From: Streptomyces marokkonensis
GTDB taxonomy: Bacteria > Actinomycetota > Actinomycetes > Streptomycetales > Streptomycetaceae
Reading direction: 5' to 3'
Length of the DNA stretch: 64,000 nucleotides
Assembly: GCF_008312835.1 (NCBI RefSeq)
Contig: NZ_VSKS01000022.1
Coordinates: 1-64,000 of the forward strand
The first letter of the stretch is position 1. Each line of letters starts with the position of its first letter. Positions 35,639 to 45,312 of this stretch are shown here, piece after piece. The notes below the pieces were generated by a model. The model was not told the origin of the DNA. It did not search any database and saw only the letters and a program-made list of their open reading frames with translations. The position numbers and the translations under genes are program-made.

Positions 35639-36471
35639 TGGCCGCCGCGGGCAAGACCCACGCCACCCGATGGGGCGTCGTCAACGTCGTGGTGGTGCTG
35701 TACGCCCTGTTCCCGGTGTGGTGGATCGCCGCACTGTCGTTCAAGGACCCGGGCACCCTCACCGACGGCAACTACATCCCCCGGGACTGGACCCTCGAGA
35801 ACTACCGGGGCATCTTCCAGACCTCCGAGTTCACCCGGGCGCTGATCAACTCGATCGGCATCGCCCTCATCGCCACCGTGATCGCGGTGATCCTCGGCAC
35901 CATGGCCGCCTACGCGGTGGCCCGGCTGCGGTTCCCCGGCAAACAGGTCCTCATCGGCATGTCGCTGCTCATCGCGATGTTCCCGCCGATCTCGCTGGTG
36001 TCCCCGCTGTTCAACATCGAGCGGATCATCGGGATCTTCGACACCTGGCCCGGGCTGATCATCCCGTACATGACGTTCTCGCTGCCGCTGGCGATCTACA
36101 CCCTGTCGGCGTTCTTCCGGGAGATCCCCTGGGACCTGGAGAAGGCCGCCAAGGTGGACGGGGCCAGTCCCGCCCAGGCCTTCCGTCTGGTCATCGTGCC
36201 GCTGGCCGCGCCCGGCGTGTTCACCACGGCCATCCTCGTGTTCATCTTCTGCTGGAACGACTTCCTGTTCGCGATCTCGCTGACCTCCACCGAGTCCGCG
36301 CGCACGGTGCCCGCCGCGATCGCGTTCTTCACCGGCAGCTCGCAGTTCCAGCAGCCCACCGGGTCGATCGCCGCCGCAGCCGTGGTGATCACAGTCCCGA
36401 TCATCATCTTCGTCCTGCTCTTCCAGCGGCGGATCGTCGCCGGACTCACCTCCGGCGCGGTCAAGGGATGA
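35638..36471 (+). CDS. Sugar ABC transporter permease (MalG/SugB-like)
   Basis: 277 residues, ATG sharing one base with the upstream stop. Several helices, and an EAA loop ([20 protein letters not shown]) of the MalG type with a C-terminal [16 protein letters not shown]. It pairs with the MalF-like permease to form the membrane channel. Confidence 0.94.
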   Translation: MAAAGKTHATRWGVVNVVVVLYALFPVWWIAALSFKDPGTLTDGNYIPRDWTLENYRGIFQTSEFTRALINSIGIALIATVIAVILGTMAAYAVARLRFPGKQVLIGMSLLIAMFPPISLVSPLFNIERIIGIFDTWPGLIIPYMTFSLPLAIYTLSAFFREIPWDLEKAAKVDGASPAQAFRLVIVPLAAPGVFTTAILVFIFCWNDFLFAISLTSTESARTVPAAIAFFTGSSQFQQPTGSIAAAAVVITVPIIIFVLLFQRRIVAGLTSGAVKG

Positions 36472-36496
36472 GCGTGAAGGCAAGGAGGCACCAGCC

Positions 36497-37675
36497 ATGG
36501 CCGAGATCGTCCTCGAGAAAGTCACCAAGCGCTATCCCGACGGATCCCTCGCCGTGCGGGACGTGGACCTCGACATCGCCGACGGCGAGTTCGTGATCCT
36601 GGTCGGCCCGTCGGGCTGCGGCAAGTCCACCACCCTGAACATGATCGCCGGCCTGGAGGACATCACCGAGGGCACCCTGCGCATCGGCGGCCGGGTCGTC
36701 AACGACCTCGCCCCCAAGGAGCGGGACGTCGCCATGGTGTTCCAGAGCTACGCCCTGTACCCGCACATGAGCGTGCGGGAGAACATGGGCTTCCCGCTGC
36801 GGCTGGCGAAGGTGGACAAGGCCACCGTCGACAGCAAGGTCGAGGAGGCCGCCCGGGTGCTCGACCTGAGCGAGTTCCTGGACCGCAAACCCGCCAACCT
36901 CTCCGGCGGACAGCGCCAGCGGGTGGCGATGGGCCGGGCGATCGTCCGCGACCCCAAGGCGTTCCTGATGGACGAACCGCTGTCCAACCTGGACGCCAAG
37001 CTGCGCGTGCAGATGCGCACCCAGATCTCCCGTCTGCAGCGCCGCCTGGGCACCACCACGGTGTACGTCACCCACGACCAGACCGAGGCGATGACCCTCG
37101 GCGACCGGGTCGTCGTGATGCGTCAGGGCCTGGTCCAGCAGGTCGGCACCCCGGCCGAGCTCTACGGCATGCCGCGCAACCTGTTCGTCGCCGGCTTCAT
37201 CGGCTCCCCGGCGATGAACTTCCTCAACGCCTCCCTGTCCGCGGGCAACCTGCGTACCCCGCTGGGCGACCTGCCGCTCGACGACGGCGCGCGCCGGGCA
37301 CTGGAGCAGCGGAAGGCGCCCCGGGAGGTCATCCTGGGCCTGCGTCCCGAAGCCTTCGAGGACGCGAGCCTGGCACGCGACACGGGCGGGCCCGTCATCA
37401 CCGCCACCGTGGACGTACTGGAGTCCCTGGGCTCGGACGCGTACGTCTACTTCAGCGCCGAGGGCGGGCCGGTGACCTCTGCCGAACTGGAGGAACTGGC
37501 CATGGACTCGGGGCTGCGCGACACCGGAGCCGGGACGGACCAGCAGATCGTGGCCCGGCTCGACGCCGCCACCCGCGCCCGCGAGGGCGCACCCGTCGAG
37601 CTCCGGGTCGACATGGGCAAGGCCCATGTCTTCGACCCGTCGACGGGCAGCAACCTCACCCACCCGGAGAGCTGA
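36497..37675 (+). CDS. Sugar ABC transporter ATP-binding protein (MalK/SugC/UgpC-like)
   Basis: 392 residues. Walker A GPSGCGKST, Q-loop FQSYALYPHMSV, signature LSGGQRQRVAMGRA, Walker B AFLMDEPLSNLDAKLR and VTHDQTEAMTLGDR, followed by a C-terminal TOBE/regulatory domain of about 130 residues. In Streptomyces many sugar importers lack their own ATPase and share MsiK, so a dedicated ATPase here is notable. The gene ends in a hairpin shared with the converging NUDIX-family gene. Confidence 0.94.
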   Translation: MAEIVLEKVTKRYPDGSLAVRDVDLDIADGEFVILVGPSGCGKSTTLNMIAGLEDITEGTLRIGGRVVNDLAPKERDVAMVFQSYALYPHMSVRENMGFPLRLAKVDKATVDSKVEEAARVLDLSEFLDRKPANLSGGQRQRVAMGRAIVRDPKAFLMDEPLSNLDAKLRVQMRTQISRLQRRLGTTTVYVTHDQTEAMTLGDRVVVMRQGLVQQVGTPAELYGMPRNLFVAGFIGSPAMNFLNASLSAGNLRTPLGDLPLDDGARRALEQRKAPREVILGLRPEAFEDASLARDTGGPVITATVDVLESLGSDAYVYFSAEGGPVTSAELEELAMDSGLRDTGAGTDQQIVARLDAATRAREGAPVELRVDMGKAHVFDPSTGSNLTHPES

Positions 37676-37684
37676 GGCTCTCCG
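37665..37684. terminator. Bidirectional hairpin between converging genes
   Basis: CGGAGAGC-TGAG-GCTCTCCG is a perfect 8-base stem. Its loop contains the ATPase stop codon, and its right end touches the stop of the minus-strand NUDIX-family gene, so it may serve both. Confidence 0.65.
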
Positions 37685-38221
37685 TCAGATCACACAGCCC
37701 GCGTGCGCCAGCGCCTGCTTCAGCAACACCCCGTGCCCGCCCGGCATCTCGCTCTGCACCGCCGGCGACACGGCTTCCTGCGGGCTGAACCACACCAGGT
37801 CGAGCGCGTCCTGGCGGGGCCGGCAGTCGCCCGTCACGGGCACGATGTACGCCAGGGACACCGCGTGCTGACGAGGGTCGTGGAAGGCGGTGACGCCCTG
37901 GGTGGGGAAGTACTCCGCGACGGTGAACGGCTGGAGCGACGCGGGGACGCGGGGGAGTGCCACCGGGCCGAGGTCCTTCTCCAGGTGGCGCAGCAGGGCG
38001 TCACGGACGCGTTCGTGGTGCAGCACCCGTCCTGAGACCAGAGTCCGGCTGACCGTTCCGTCGGGCCCGATGCGCAGCAGCAGACCGACACTGGTGACTT
38101 CGCCGCTGTCGTCGACCCGCACGGGGACGGCCTCGACGTACAGGATCGGCATCTGGGCGCGCGCCATCTCCAGGTCGTCGGAGGACAGCCAGCCCGGCGT
38201 GGTTTCGGTCATGTCAGACAT
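37685..38221 (-). CDS. NUDIX-hydrolase-family protein (DUF4916)
   Basis: 178 residues; start ATG 38221, with a second ATG three codons in. The sequence GWLSSDDLEMARAQMPILYV, SGRVLHHERVRDALLRHLEK and DCRPRQDALDLVWFSPQEAV follows the actinobacterial DUF4916 branch of the NUDIX fold. The canonical Nudix box (GX5EX7REUXEEXGU) is not evident, so catalysis is doubtful. It follows the methyltransferase gene by 22 bases on the same strand. Confidence 0.75.
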   Translation of the reverse strand: MSDMTETTPGWLSSDDLEMARAQMPILYVEAVPVRVDDSGEVTSVGLLLRIGPDGTVSRTLVSGRVLHHERVRDALLRHLEKDLGPVALPRVPASLQPFTVAEYFPTQGVTAFHDPRQHAVSLAYIVPVTGDCRPRQDALDLVWFSPQEAVSPAVQSEMPGGHGVLLKQALAHAGCVI

Positions 38222-38243
38222 TGCTTGATCATACTTTCAGCGG

Positions 38244-39056
38244 TCAAGGCTTCACGGCCACCGCGCCGTACTGCGGCACCAGGACGTCGGAGTCGGACGG
38301 GGCGCGCCACCGCGTGCAGGACACCAGGCCGGGCTCGACCAGTTCGAGGCCCTCGAAGAACGCGGTGATGTCCGCGGCGCCGCGTGCGGTGATCGGGGGA
38401 GTGGCGTTCTCGTTCCAGAACTCCATGGCGGGGACCTGCATCTCGCCGCCGACCTCGGGGTCGGAGGTGGGGTGCGTGAGGACCAGGAAGCTCCCCGAGG
38501 GCACCGCCGTCATGATCCGGCGCACGATGTCACGGGCCTGGCCGGTGTCGAGCACGAAGTTCAGGATGCCGAGCATCATCACCGCGACGGGCCTGGTCGT
38601 GTCGAGCGTCTCGGCGGCGCGTGCCACGATCGCGTCCGGATCGTGCACGTCGGCGTCGATGTAGTCGGTGGCCCCCTCCCTGCTGCCGGTGAGCAGGGTG
38701 CGGGCGTGCGCCAGCACGATCGGGTCGTTGTCGACGTACACGATCCGTGCGTCCGGCGCGATGCGCTGGGCGATCTCGTGGGTGTTGTCCGCGGTCGGCA
38801 GCCCGGTGCCTATGTCGAGGAACTGCCGCACTCCGCGCTCACGGGTCAGATACGTCACCGCCCGGCCCAGGAAGTCCCGGTCGGCGCGGGCGATGTCCCG
38901 GATGACGGGGATGATCGAGGCGACGTGGTCGCCGACCCGCTGGTCGACCTCGTAGTTGTCCTTGCCGCCGATCCAGTGGTTCCACACGCGCGCGTTGTGC
39001 GCCACACCGGTGTCCAGCCTCGCCGAGCCGCTCGGCGGGGTGTGGCTCTCCCCCAC
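38244..39056 (-). CDS. SAM-dependent methyltransferase (SAV2177/DUF574 family)
   Basis: 270 residues. Family start pattern ARVWNHWIGGKDNYEVDQRV, SAM motif FLDIGTGLPTADNTHE, and YVDNDPIVLAHARTLL. This family is expanded in Streptomyces and its members are of unknown substrate, sometimes in secondary metabolism. A likely two-gene operon with the downstream NUDIX-family gene. Confidence 0.9.
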   Translation of the reverse strand: MGESHTPPSGSARLDTGVAHNARVWNHWIGGKDNYEVDQRVGDHVASIIPVIRDIARADRDFLGRAVTYLTRERGVRQFLDIGTGLPTADNTHEIAQRIAPDARIVYVDNDPIVLAHARTLLTGSREGATDYIDADVHDPDAIVARAAETLDTTRPVAVMMLGILNFVLDTGQARDIVRRIMTAVPSGSFLVLTHPTSDPEVGGEMQVPAMEFWNENATPPITARGAADITAFFEGLELVEPGLVSCTRWRAPSDSDVLVPQYGAVAVKP

Positions 39057-39169
39057 GTCTTCTCCCTCTTCCCTTGCTCATGCGGCCCGTTCGGACCGCC
39101 TCGGCCATTGTGCACCGCGCTGTTCACGGTGTCCCGTGAACGGGGAGGGGAGTGCCGTCGGTCCGGATC

Positions 39170-39832
39170 TCACTCGGAGGCGGCCCGGTTCAGGGCATCC
39201 GCGGCGACGTCCCTGTCGATCGCGGCACGCACCAACGCGGCCGCGAGCACGGCCGGTCGGGCGCGTCCCGCGAGGCCGAGGAGACGTTCCGGGTCCTGCG
39301 GCAGCTCCAGCCGCCGCGCTCCCTGCAGGGCCTTGCCGTCCAGGTACGGGGCGGCCTCCGGCCAGACGTGCTGGACCTCGCGCAGGAAGATGTCGGCGCC
39401 GGCGGGACCGATGCCAGGGAACTCCTGGAGCAGGCGCCGCAGTTCACCGACATCACCGTCCGCCTCCGCGCGCAGCCGGCGCAGATCGCCACCCCAGCGT
39501 TCGTTCAGGAGCCGGGCGGCGTCGCCCAGTTGGGTCGCGGTGCGCTCGTCGTAGCGCCGGTAGCCGCCCCGGCCGAGCGCGTCCACCCGTTCCTGCCGGC
39601 CGGCCCCGGCCATGCGGCGGGGATCGCGCAGCCCCGCCTCGTGCAGGGCACGGGCGGAGGCCACGGCGATCGACCCCTTGATCCGGGCGCTCAGGAGATG
39701 GGCCAGCACCAGCAGCCGGTACAGCGGTTGCGGCGTGTCCCGGAGCCTGATGCCGGCCTCCGCCGCGTACGTCTCGCCGTGCGTGTCGAGGAGGGCGCGC
39801 ACCACCGACCGCTCCTCGTCCCGGCCGGACAC
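39170..39832 (-). CDS. Helix-hairpin-helix DNA glycosylase-like protein (endonuclease III family)
   Basis: 220 residues from GTG 39832, two bases after the DUF3140 stop. HhH-GPD core: HLLSARIKGSIAVASARALH and LLQEFPGIGPAGADIFLREV. The HhH is intact, but the lysine that bifunctional glycosylases carry after it is not in the usual place (GPAGADI), and there is no C-terminal 4Fe-4S Cys cluster. It may be a monofunctional or non-catalytic DNA-binding relative. Coexpressed with dps. Confidence 0.75.
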   Translation of the reverse strand: MSGRDEERSVVRALLDTHGETYAAEAGIRLRDTPQPLYRLLVLAHLLSARIKGSIAVASARALHEAGLRDPRRMAGAGRQERVDALGRGGYRRYDERTATQLGDAARLLNERWGGDLRRLRAEADGDVGELRRLLQEFPGIGPAGADIFLREVQHVWPEAAPYLDGKALQGARRLELPQDPERLLGLAGRARPAVLAAALVRAAIDRDVAADALNRAASE

Positions 39833-39834
39833 GG

Positions 39835-40167
39835 TCAGGCCCTGAGGGGATCGTGGCCGAGCGTCATCAGGCGGTGCCGACGGGGCGTGTCCTCCGCCAC
39901 GGGCTCGTTCTCCAGGTCGGTCTGGGCGGTGACGGTGTCCACGACCTCCTCCATCACGCGCAGGTCGTCCTCGGTGAGGTCGGTGCGGCGCTTCTGCAGG
40001 ATGGCGAGGACGTGCTGCCCGGTCTCCGGGCCCGCCCGGTCGGGCAGCGGCTCCGTCGTCTCGCCGGCGTCGCTCACCCGCAGCCAGGCCGCCAGCTCCG
40101 CCGAGGTCATGTTCACCACACGGTGGAAGTCGTTCCACAGCGCGTCCATCTCGAGGGCGTCGCTCAT
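39835..40167 (-). CDS. DUF3140 protein
   Basis: 110 residues. Recognised by DALWNDFHRVVNMTSAELAA, GQHVLAILQKRRTDLTEDDL and the C-terminal HRLMTLGHDPLRA. Helical, acidic, cytoplasmic. DUF3140 has no established role; a DNA-binding function has been suggested for related proteins. It lies between dps and the HhH gene. Confidence 0.85.
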   Translation of the reverse strand: MSDALEMDALWNDFHRVVNMTSAELAAWLRVSDAGETTEPLPDRAGPETGQHVLAILQKRRTDLTEDDLRVMEEVVDTVTAQTDLENEPVAEDTPRRHRLMTLGHDPLRA

Positions 40168-40209
40168 GATGTGCCCCTTACGTGCGTGTGCTTCCGGGTG
40201 CCGCGGCCG

Positions 40210-40692
40210 TCAGGAGTCGCCGGGGTAGTTCTCCGCCTCGAACATCCAGCGCTGCTTCTCCAGTTCCGCGGTGATCGAGATCAGCAGGTCCTGGGTGACC
40301 GGATCGGCCTTCTCGGTGGCGTCGATGCGCTCGCGCAGCCGTGTGACCGCCGCGCCGAGCGCCTCCGTCATCACCTGCACGGCCTGCGAGTCGCGCAGCC
40401 AGCCCTCCTTGGGAGCCGGCAGCGCGAAGACCTTGGCGATGGTCTCCGGACGGCCGTCCGGCGGCACGCCGAGCGCCGCCGCCCGTTCCGCCACCGTGTC
40501 GGCCTGGGTGCGCGTGACCGAGACGACCTCGTCCAGCTGGAGGTGCACGGAACGGAACCGCGGTCCCACGACGTTCCAGTGCGCCTGCTTCCCGATCAGT
40601 GACAGCCCGAGCAGGTCCACCAGGGTGTCCTGCAGGGCATCGCAGGAAACCCGGCGGGCCTCGTCGGGCAGGGTGCTCCTCACGACGGTCAT
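40210..40692 (-). CDS. dps: Dps-family ferritin-like DNA-protection protein
   Basis: 160 residues, ATG 40692 with AAGGAGGAG upstream on the minus strand. Ferritin-like helices with the ferroxidase ligands shared between subunits: GKQAHWNVVG (His) and LDEVVSVTRTQADTVAERAA (Asp/Glu), plus EKQRWMFEAENY at the end. It should form a dodecamer that oxidises and stores iron and may bind DNA. First gene of a three-gene minus-strand unit. Confidence 0.93.
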   Translation of the reverse strand: MTVVRSTLPDEARRVSCDALQDTLVDLLGLSLIGKQAHWNVVGPRFRSVHLQLDEVVSVTRTQADTVAERAAALGVPPDGRPETIAKVFALPAPKEGWLRDSQAVQVMTEALGAAVTRLRERIDATEKADPVTQDLLISITAELEKQRWMFEAENYPGDS

Positions 40693-40920
40693 GAAGTGCC
40701 GCTCCTCCTTCTCGCTTCGTGCGTGGTTCCGCGGAGCGGGGCCCCGCGCCCGTCCTCGCCGCTGCCGCCCCGGACACCCGAGGTGGGACAGCTGTCGAGT
40801 TCACCGGCGCAGGCCGCGCCCCGCGAACACTTCATGGACGCGCGGGTGCCCGTGGCCCTCCGGGGCAAACACGCGGGGGCGGGCGCGGCCGGGATCTTCC
40901 CAGGACGCCGTCCGCCGGTC

Positions 40921-40944
40921 TATAGTCGAAAACTAGCAGTGCTA
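40921..40944 (+). promoter_or_regulatory. Thiolase promoter with TAGCA-G-TGCTA operator
   Basis: TATAGT at 40921-40926 is a good -10 box. Eight bases on, TAGCAGTGCTA at 40934-40944 is a perfect 11-base palindrome, extended by A/T flanks (AAAAC..ATTAC), placed over the expected transcription start. This is a classic TetR/MarR-type repressor position. The -35 region is poor. No regulator gene is adjacent. The rest of the 311-base gap holds no recognisable gene. Confidence 0.6.
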
Positions 40945-41003
40945 ATTACGAGCAGTCTCGCCGGTCACGGCCTCACGACCGGCACCGGGTCAGGAGTCCA
41001 GTC

Positions 41004-42191
<1,188 letters not shown>

Positions 42192-42267
42192 CCACCGCCG
42201 TCGGGAGCCACCAGCCGAGACGGTCCTTACGGGCGCCCTTTGCTTGCACATAGCATCGGTCTCCGCA

Positions 42268-43041
42268 ATGAACACCATGACGCTCTGGCACCTCAACGGC
42301 TGGGAATTCGCCGCGCTCGCCTTCGCCGCCCTGCTCGTCGGCTTCTCCAAGACCGCCGTCAGCGGGGCCAACACGGTCAGTCTCGCGATCTTCGCCGCCG
42401 TCCTGCCCGCCCGCGCCTCCACCGGCGTCCTGCTGCCCATCCTGATCGCCGGTGACGTGCTCGCCGTCCTCGTCTACCGGCGGCACGCCCACTGGCCGAC
42501 GCTGTGGCGGCTGTTCCCGGCGGTCGCCGCGGGCGTCGTCGTCGGCACCGTGTTCCTGATGTGGGCCGACGACGGTGTGGTACGGACCTCGATCGGGGCG
42601 ATCCTGCTGCTGATGGCCGGGGTGACGGTCTGGCGGCGGCGCACGGCCGGGGCCGGGGAGGAGCCCGACGGGGTCGCCACCCGGGCGGGCCGCGCCAAGG
42701 CCCGCTCCTACGGCGTCCTCGGCGGCTTCACCACCATGGTCGCCAACGCGGGCGGCCCGGTGATGTCGCTGTACCTGCTCTCCGCGGGCTTCCGGAAGCT
42801 GGGCTTCCTGGGCACCTCGGCGTTCTTCTTCCTGATCGTCAACACCTCCAAGCTGCCCTTCAGCGCCGGTCTCGGTCTCATCGACGCCGACTCGCTGCTG
42901 CTCGACGCCGCCCTGGTGCTGTTCGTGGTGCCCGGCGCGTTGCTCGGCACCTGGGCCGTGAACAGGATCGACCAGCGGCTCTTCGAGCAGCTGGTGATCG
43001 CGGCGACCGTGGTGGGAGGCGTGCAGCTACTGGTGCGCTGA
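42268..43041 (+). CDS. TauE/SafE-family sulfite/organic anion exporter
   Basis: 257 residues, about eight membrane helices in two repeats. The first repeat has LLVGFSKTAVSGANTVSLAI, the second GVLGGFTTMVANAGGPVMSL. The family exports sulfite, sulfoacetate or related anions. Its last 15 bases overlap the tail of the minus-strand lipid-kinase gene. Confidence 0.87.
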   Translation: MNTMTLWHLNGWEFAALAFAALLVGFSKTAVSGANTVSLAIFAAVLPARASTGVLLPILIAGDVLAVLVYRRHAHWPTLWRLFPAVAAGVVVGTVFLMWADDGVVRTSIGAILLLMAGVTVWRRRTAGAGEEPDGVATRAGRAKARSYGVLGGFTTMVANAGGPVMSLYLLSAGFRKLGFLGTSAFFFLIVNTSKLPFSAGLGLIDADSLLLDAALVLFVVPGALLGTWAVNRIDQRLFEQLVIAATVVGGVQLLVR

Positions 43042-44433
43042 GGAGGACGGCCGGTCCGGCCGCCGGGGCTCGTGGGGTGCGGCGGACGGACGGTGCAGCC
43101 GGCTCGGCGCCGCGGTACGGCCGACCGTCGCCGCCAGCTTCCGAAGCCGCCGCCAGTCGAGACGGGGCGGGGACGGCGTGACGCCGGGCCGCTTGCGCGG
43201 GACACGGACACGGAGCGCGCCCGGCGCGATGCGGCAGTGCACGGGCGCCGGGAGCACCATGGCCTCCCCGTCGACGCCGGCCTCGATCTCCTCGCGGTCC
43301 GCCTCGATGACGACCTCGGGGGCGGTCAGGACCGTGAGCGCGCTCGGATCCGGGTTGAGCAGCAGCCCGGCGGCGCTGATGGCGCCCTCCAGCTTGACCC
43401 CGAGGACCCCGAGCACGGCGGAGTCGAGCCGTTCACGCCGGCCGAGCCCGAACGGGTCACCGGTGCGGTACGGATTGTTGCTGACCAGCACGGCCTGCGG
43501 CGCGACGAGCACCGTGTGCCCCGCACGGGCGACCAGCCGGGGCCCCTGCTGACCCGTGAGCAGGTCCGGCAGCATCTCCAGGCTGGTGCCGATCTTGTCG
43601 TCCCGGTAGGCGGGGCTCTGCACGATCGCCGCGTACGCGCCGAAGGAGGCGTTGTTCACGAACGGCTGCTCACCCGCGAACCCCAGGTCGACGCGGAGTT
43701 CCACGCCGTCCGTGAGCGCGTCGAGACAGGCGGCCGGGTCCCCCCGGTCGAGGCCCAGGTCCAGGGCGAAGTGGTTGCGGGTCCCGGCGCTGATGACCAG
43801 GAACGGGATGTCGTGCTCGGCGGCCACGGCCGCGACCAGCGCCTGTGTGCCGTCGCCACCGGCGGCGCCCAGCAGATCGGCCCCGTCCGCGACGGCCGCC
43901 CGGGCCAGCGCGGTCACGTCGTGCTGCTTGCCGGGCTCCAGCACCACCACCCGGGCGCCCATCCGCTCGGCCTTCTCCCGCAGCCGGAACCGGCCGACCT
44001 TGCCGCCGCCCGAGCGGGGATTCATGATCAGCACCGGCTTCCCGGGCGGCGGCAGCCGCCGCTCCCGTGCGTGGGCGTGCCCGCCGCCCGTTCCGCGCAG
44101 CGCGAACCGGCCGCTCCACACGGCGAGCCCCCAGAAGACCAGCGACATCAGCAGGCCCCAGAACAGGGTCACCGCGAACAGGGCGAGCAGACCGGCCGGC
44201 ACGCACACGGCGATCAGCGCGGACACCCACCGCAACGGACCCCGCAGGGTCAGCGTCCACCACACGGCGGCGGCGCTGAGCGCCAGTCCCGCGACCCCGC
44301 ACACCAGCAGCAGCAGACCGCGCAGCCCGCCGTAGACCAAGGGGGTCGCCACCGCGAGCGCGGCGGCGGCCAGCGCCCCCCGCGCCGCCCAGCGCTGGGC
44401 GTGATAGCCCCGCTCGCTCCAGTCCACGGCCAT
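43027..44433 (-). CDS. Diacylglycerol-kinase-family lipid kinase with N-terminal membrane domain
   Basis: 468 residues. Three or four hydrophobic segments fill the first 120 residues (ALAAAALAVATPLVYGGLRG, then LLALFAVTLFWGLLMSLVFW), then the DAGK catalytic domain: LIMNPRSGGGK (nucleotide loop), GAAGGDGTQALVAAVA, and NPYRTGDPFGLGRRERLDSA. It probably phosphorylates a membrane lipid (diacylglycerol, sphingoid or undecaprenol-like). The N-terminal membrane anchor makes it longer than soluble DgkB (about 300). Confidence 0.88.
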   Translation of the reverse strand: MAVDWSERGYHAQRWAARGALAAAALAVATPLVYGGLRGLLLLVCGVAGLALSAAAVWWTLTLRGPLRWVSALIAVCVPAGLLALFAVTLFWGLLMSLVFWGLAVWSGRFALRGTGGGHAHARERRLPPPGKPVLIMNPRSGGGKVGRFRLREKAERMGARVVVLEPGKQHDVTALARAAVADGADLLGAAGGDGTQALVAAVAAEHDIPFLVISAGTRNHFALDLGLDRGDPAACLDALTDGVELRVDLGFAGEQPFVNNASFGAYAAIVQSPAYRDDKIGTSLEMLPDLLTGQQGPRLVARAGHTVLVAPQAVLVSNNPYRTGDPFGLGRRERLDSAVLGVLGVKLEGAISAAGLLLNPDPSALTVLTAPEVVIEADREEIEAGVDGEAMVLPAPVHCRIAPGALRVRVPRKRPGVTPSPPRLDWRRLRKLAATVGRTAAPSRLHRPSAAPHEPRRPDRPSSSAHQ

Positions 44434-44553
44434 GACTCCTTCAGTCGCCCGGCGTCATCGTAGGGCGTGTGCGCACGTGCGTGCGGCCGGATGGTGATCA
44501 CGGACGCACGGACCGGCGCCGGACGCGGCGCCCGGGCCCCGTACCCTCGCCGC

Positions 44554-45303
44554 ATGTCCCCGCACGTCCTGATCCTCGGCGGCACCACCGAGGCACGCGA
44601 ACTGGCCGCCGCACTGACCGCATGCCCCGGAACGCGGGTGACCACCTCGCTCGCCGGACGGGTGAGCCGCCCGGGCGCCGTCGCCGGTGACCTGCGCGTC
44701 GGCGGCTTCGGCGGGGCGGAGGGACTCGCCGCCTGGCTGCGCGAGCGGCGCGTGGACGCCATGGTGGACGCGACGCACCCGTTCGCCGGGACGATCACGG
44801 CGAACGCGGCACGGGCGGCGACGGCCGCCGGAGTACCCCTGGTGGTCCTGCGCCGTCCCGGCTGGCGGCCGGGCCCCGGGGACCGCTGGCACCCGGCCCC
44901 GTCACTGGAGGCGGCGGCCGGCCTGCTGCCCCGCCTCGGACACCGGGTGTTCCTCACGACGGGCCGCCTGGGTCTCGCGGCCTTCGCCCACCTGACGGAA
45001 ACGCGCTTCGTCGTGCGGTCGGTCGAGCCCCCCGGGCCGCCCCTGCCGGCGCACACCCACGTCCTGCTGGCCCGCGGCCCCTTCACCGTGGCCGGCGAGA
45101 CGGCCCTCCTGCGCGAACACCGCATCGACGTGCTGGTGACGAAGGACAGCGGGGGAGCGGCGACCTCCGCCAAACTCACCGCGGCCCGCGACCTCGGCCT
45201 CCCGGTCGTCGTCGTGCGACGCCCGCCCCCGCCGGACGGAGTCGCCGCCGTCGACGACGTACCGGCGGCCCTGCGCCGCCTCGACGCCCTCCGCCCGCAC
45301 TGA
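44554..45303 (+). CDS. cobK: Precorrin-6A reductase CobK
   Basis: 249 residues from the ATG at 44554; TACCCT at 44542-44547, six bases before it, suggests a leaderless message. HVLILGGTTEARELAAAL is the N-terminal NADPH site, and DATHPFAGTITANAARAATA and VTKDSGGAATSAKLTAA are family motifs. It reduces precorrin-6A to 6B in aerobic cobalamin synthesis. It converges with cobF, ten bases away. Confidence 0.92.
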   Translation: MSPHVLILGGTTEARELAAALTACPGTRVTTSLAGRVSRPGAVAGDLRVGGFGGAEGLAAWLRERRVDAMVDATHPFAGTITANAARAATAAGVPLVVLRRPGWRPGPGDRWHPAPSLEAAAGLLPRLGHRVFLTTGRLGLAAFAHLTETRFVVRSVEPPGPPLPAHTHVLLARGPFTVAGETALLREHRIDVLVTKDSGGAATSAKLTAARDLGLPVVVVRRPPPPDGVAAVDDVPAALRRLDALRPH

Positions 45304-45312
45304 CCGCCGGGC

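Noticed and set aside
40178-40804. Minus-strand frame overlapping dps
   Set aside because: Shadow of dps in another frame; dps has the ferroxidase motifs and a strong ribosome site.
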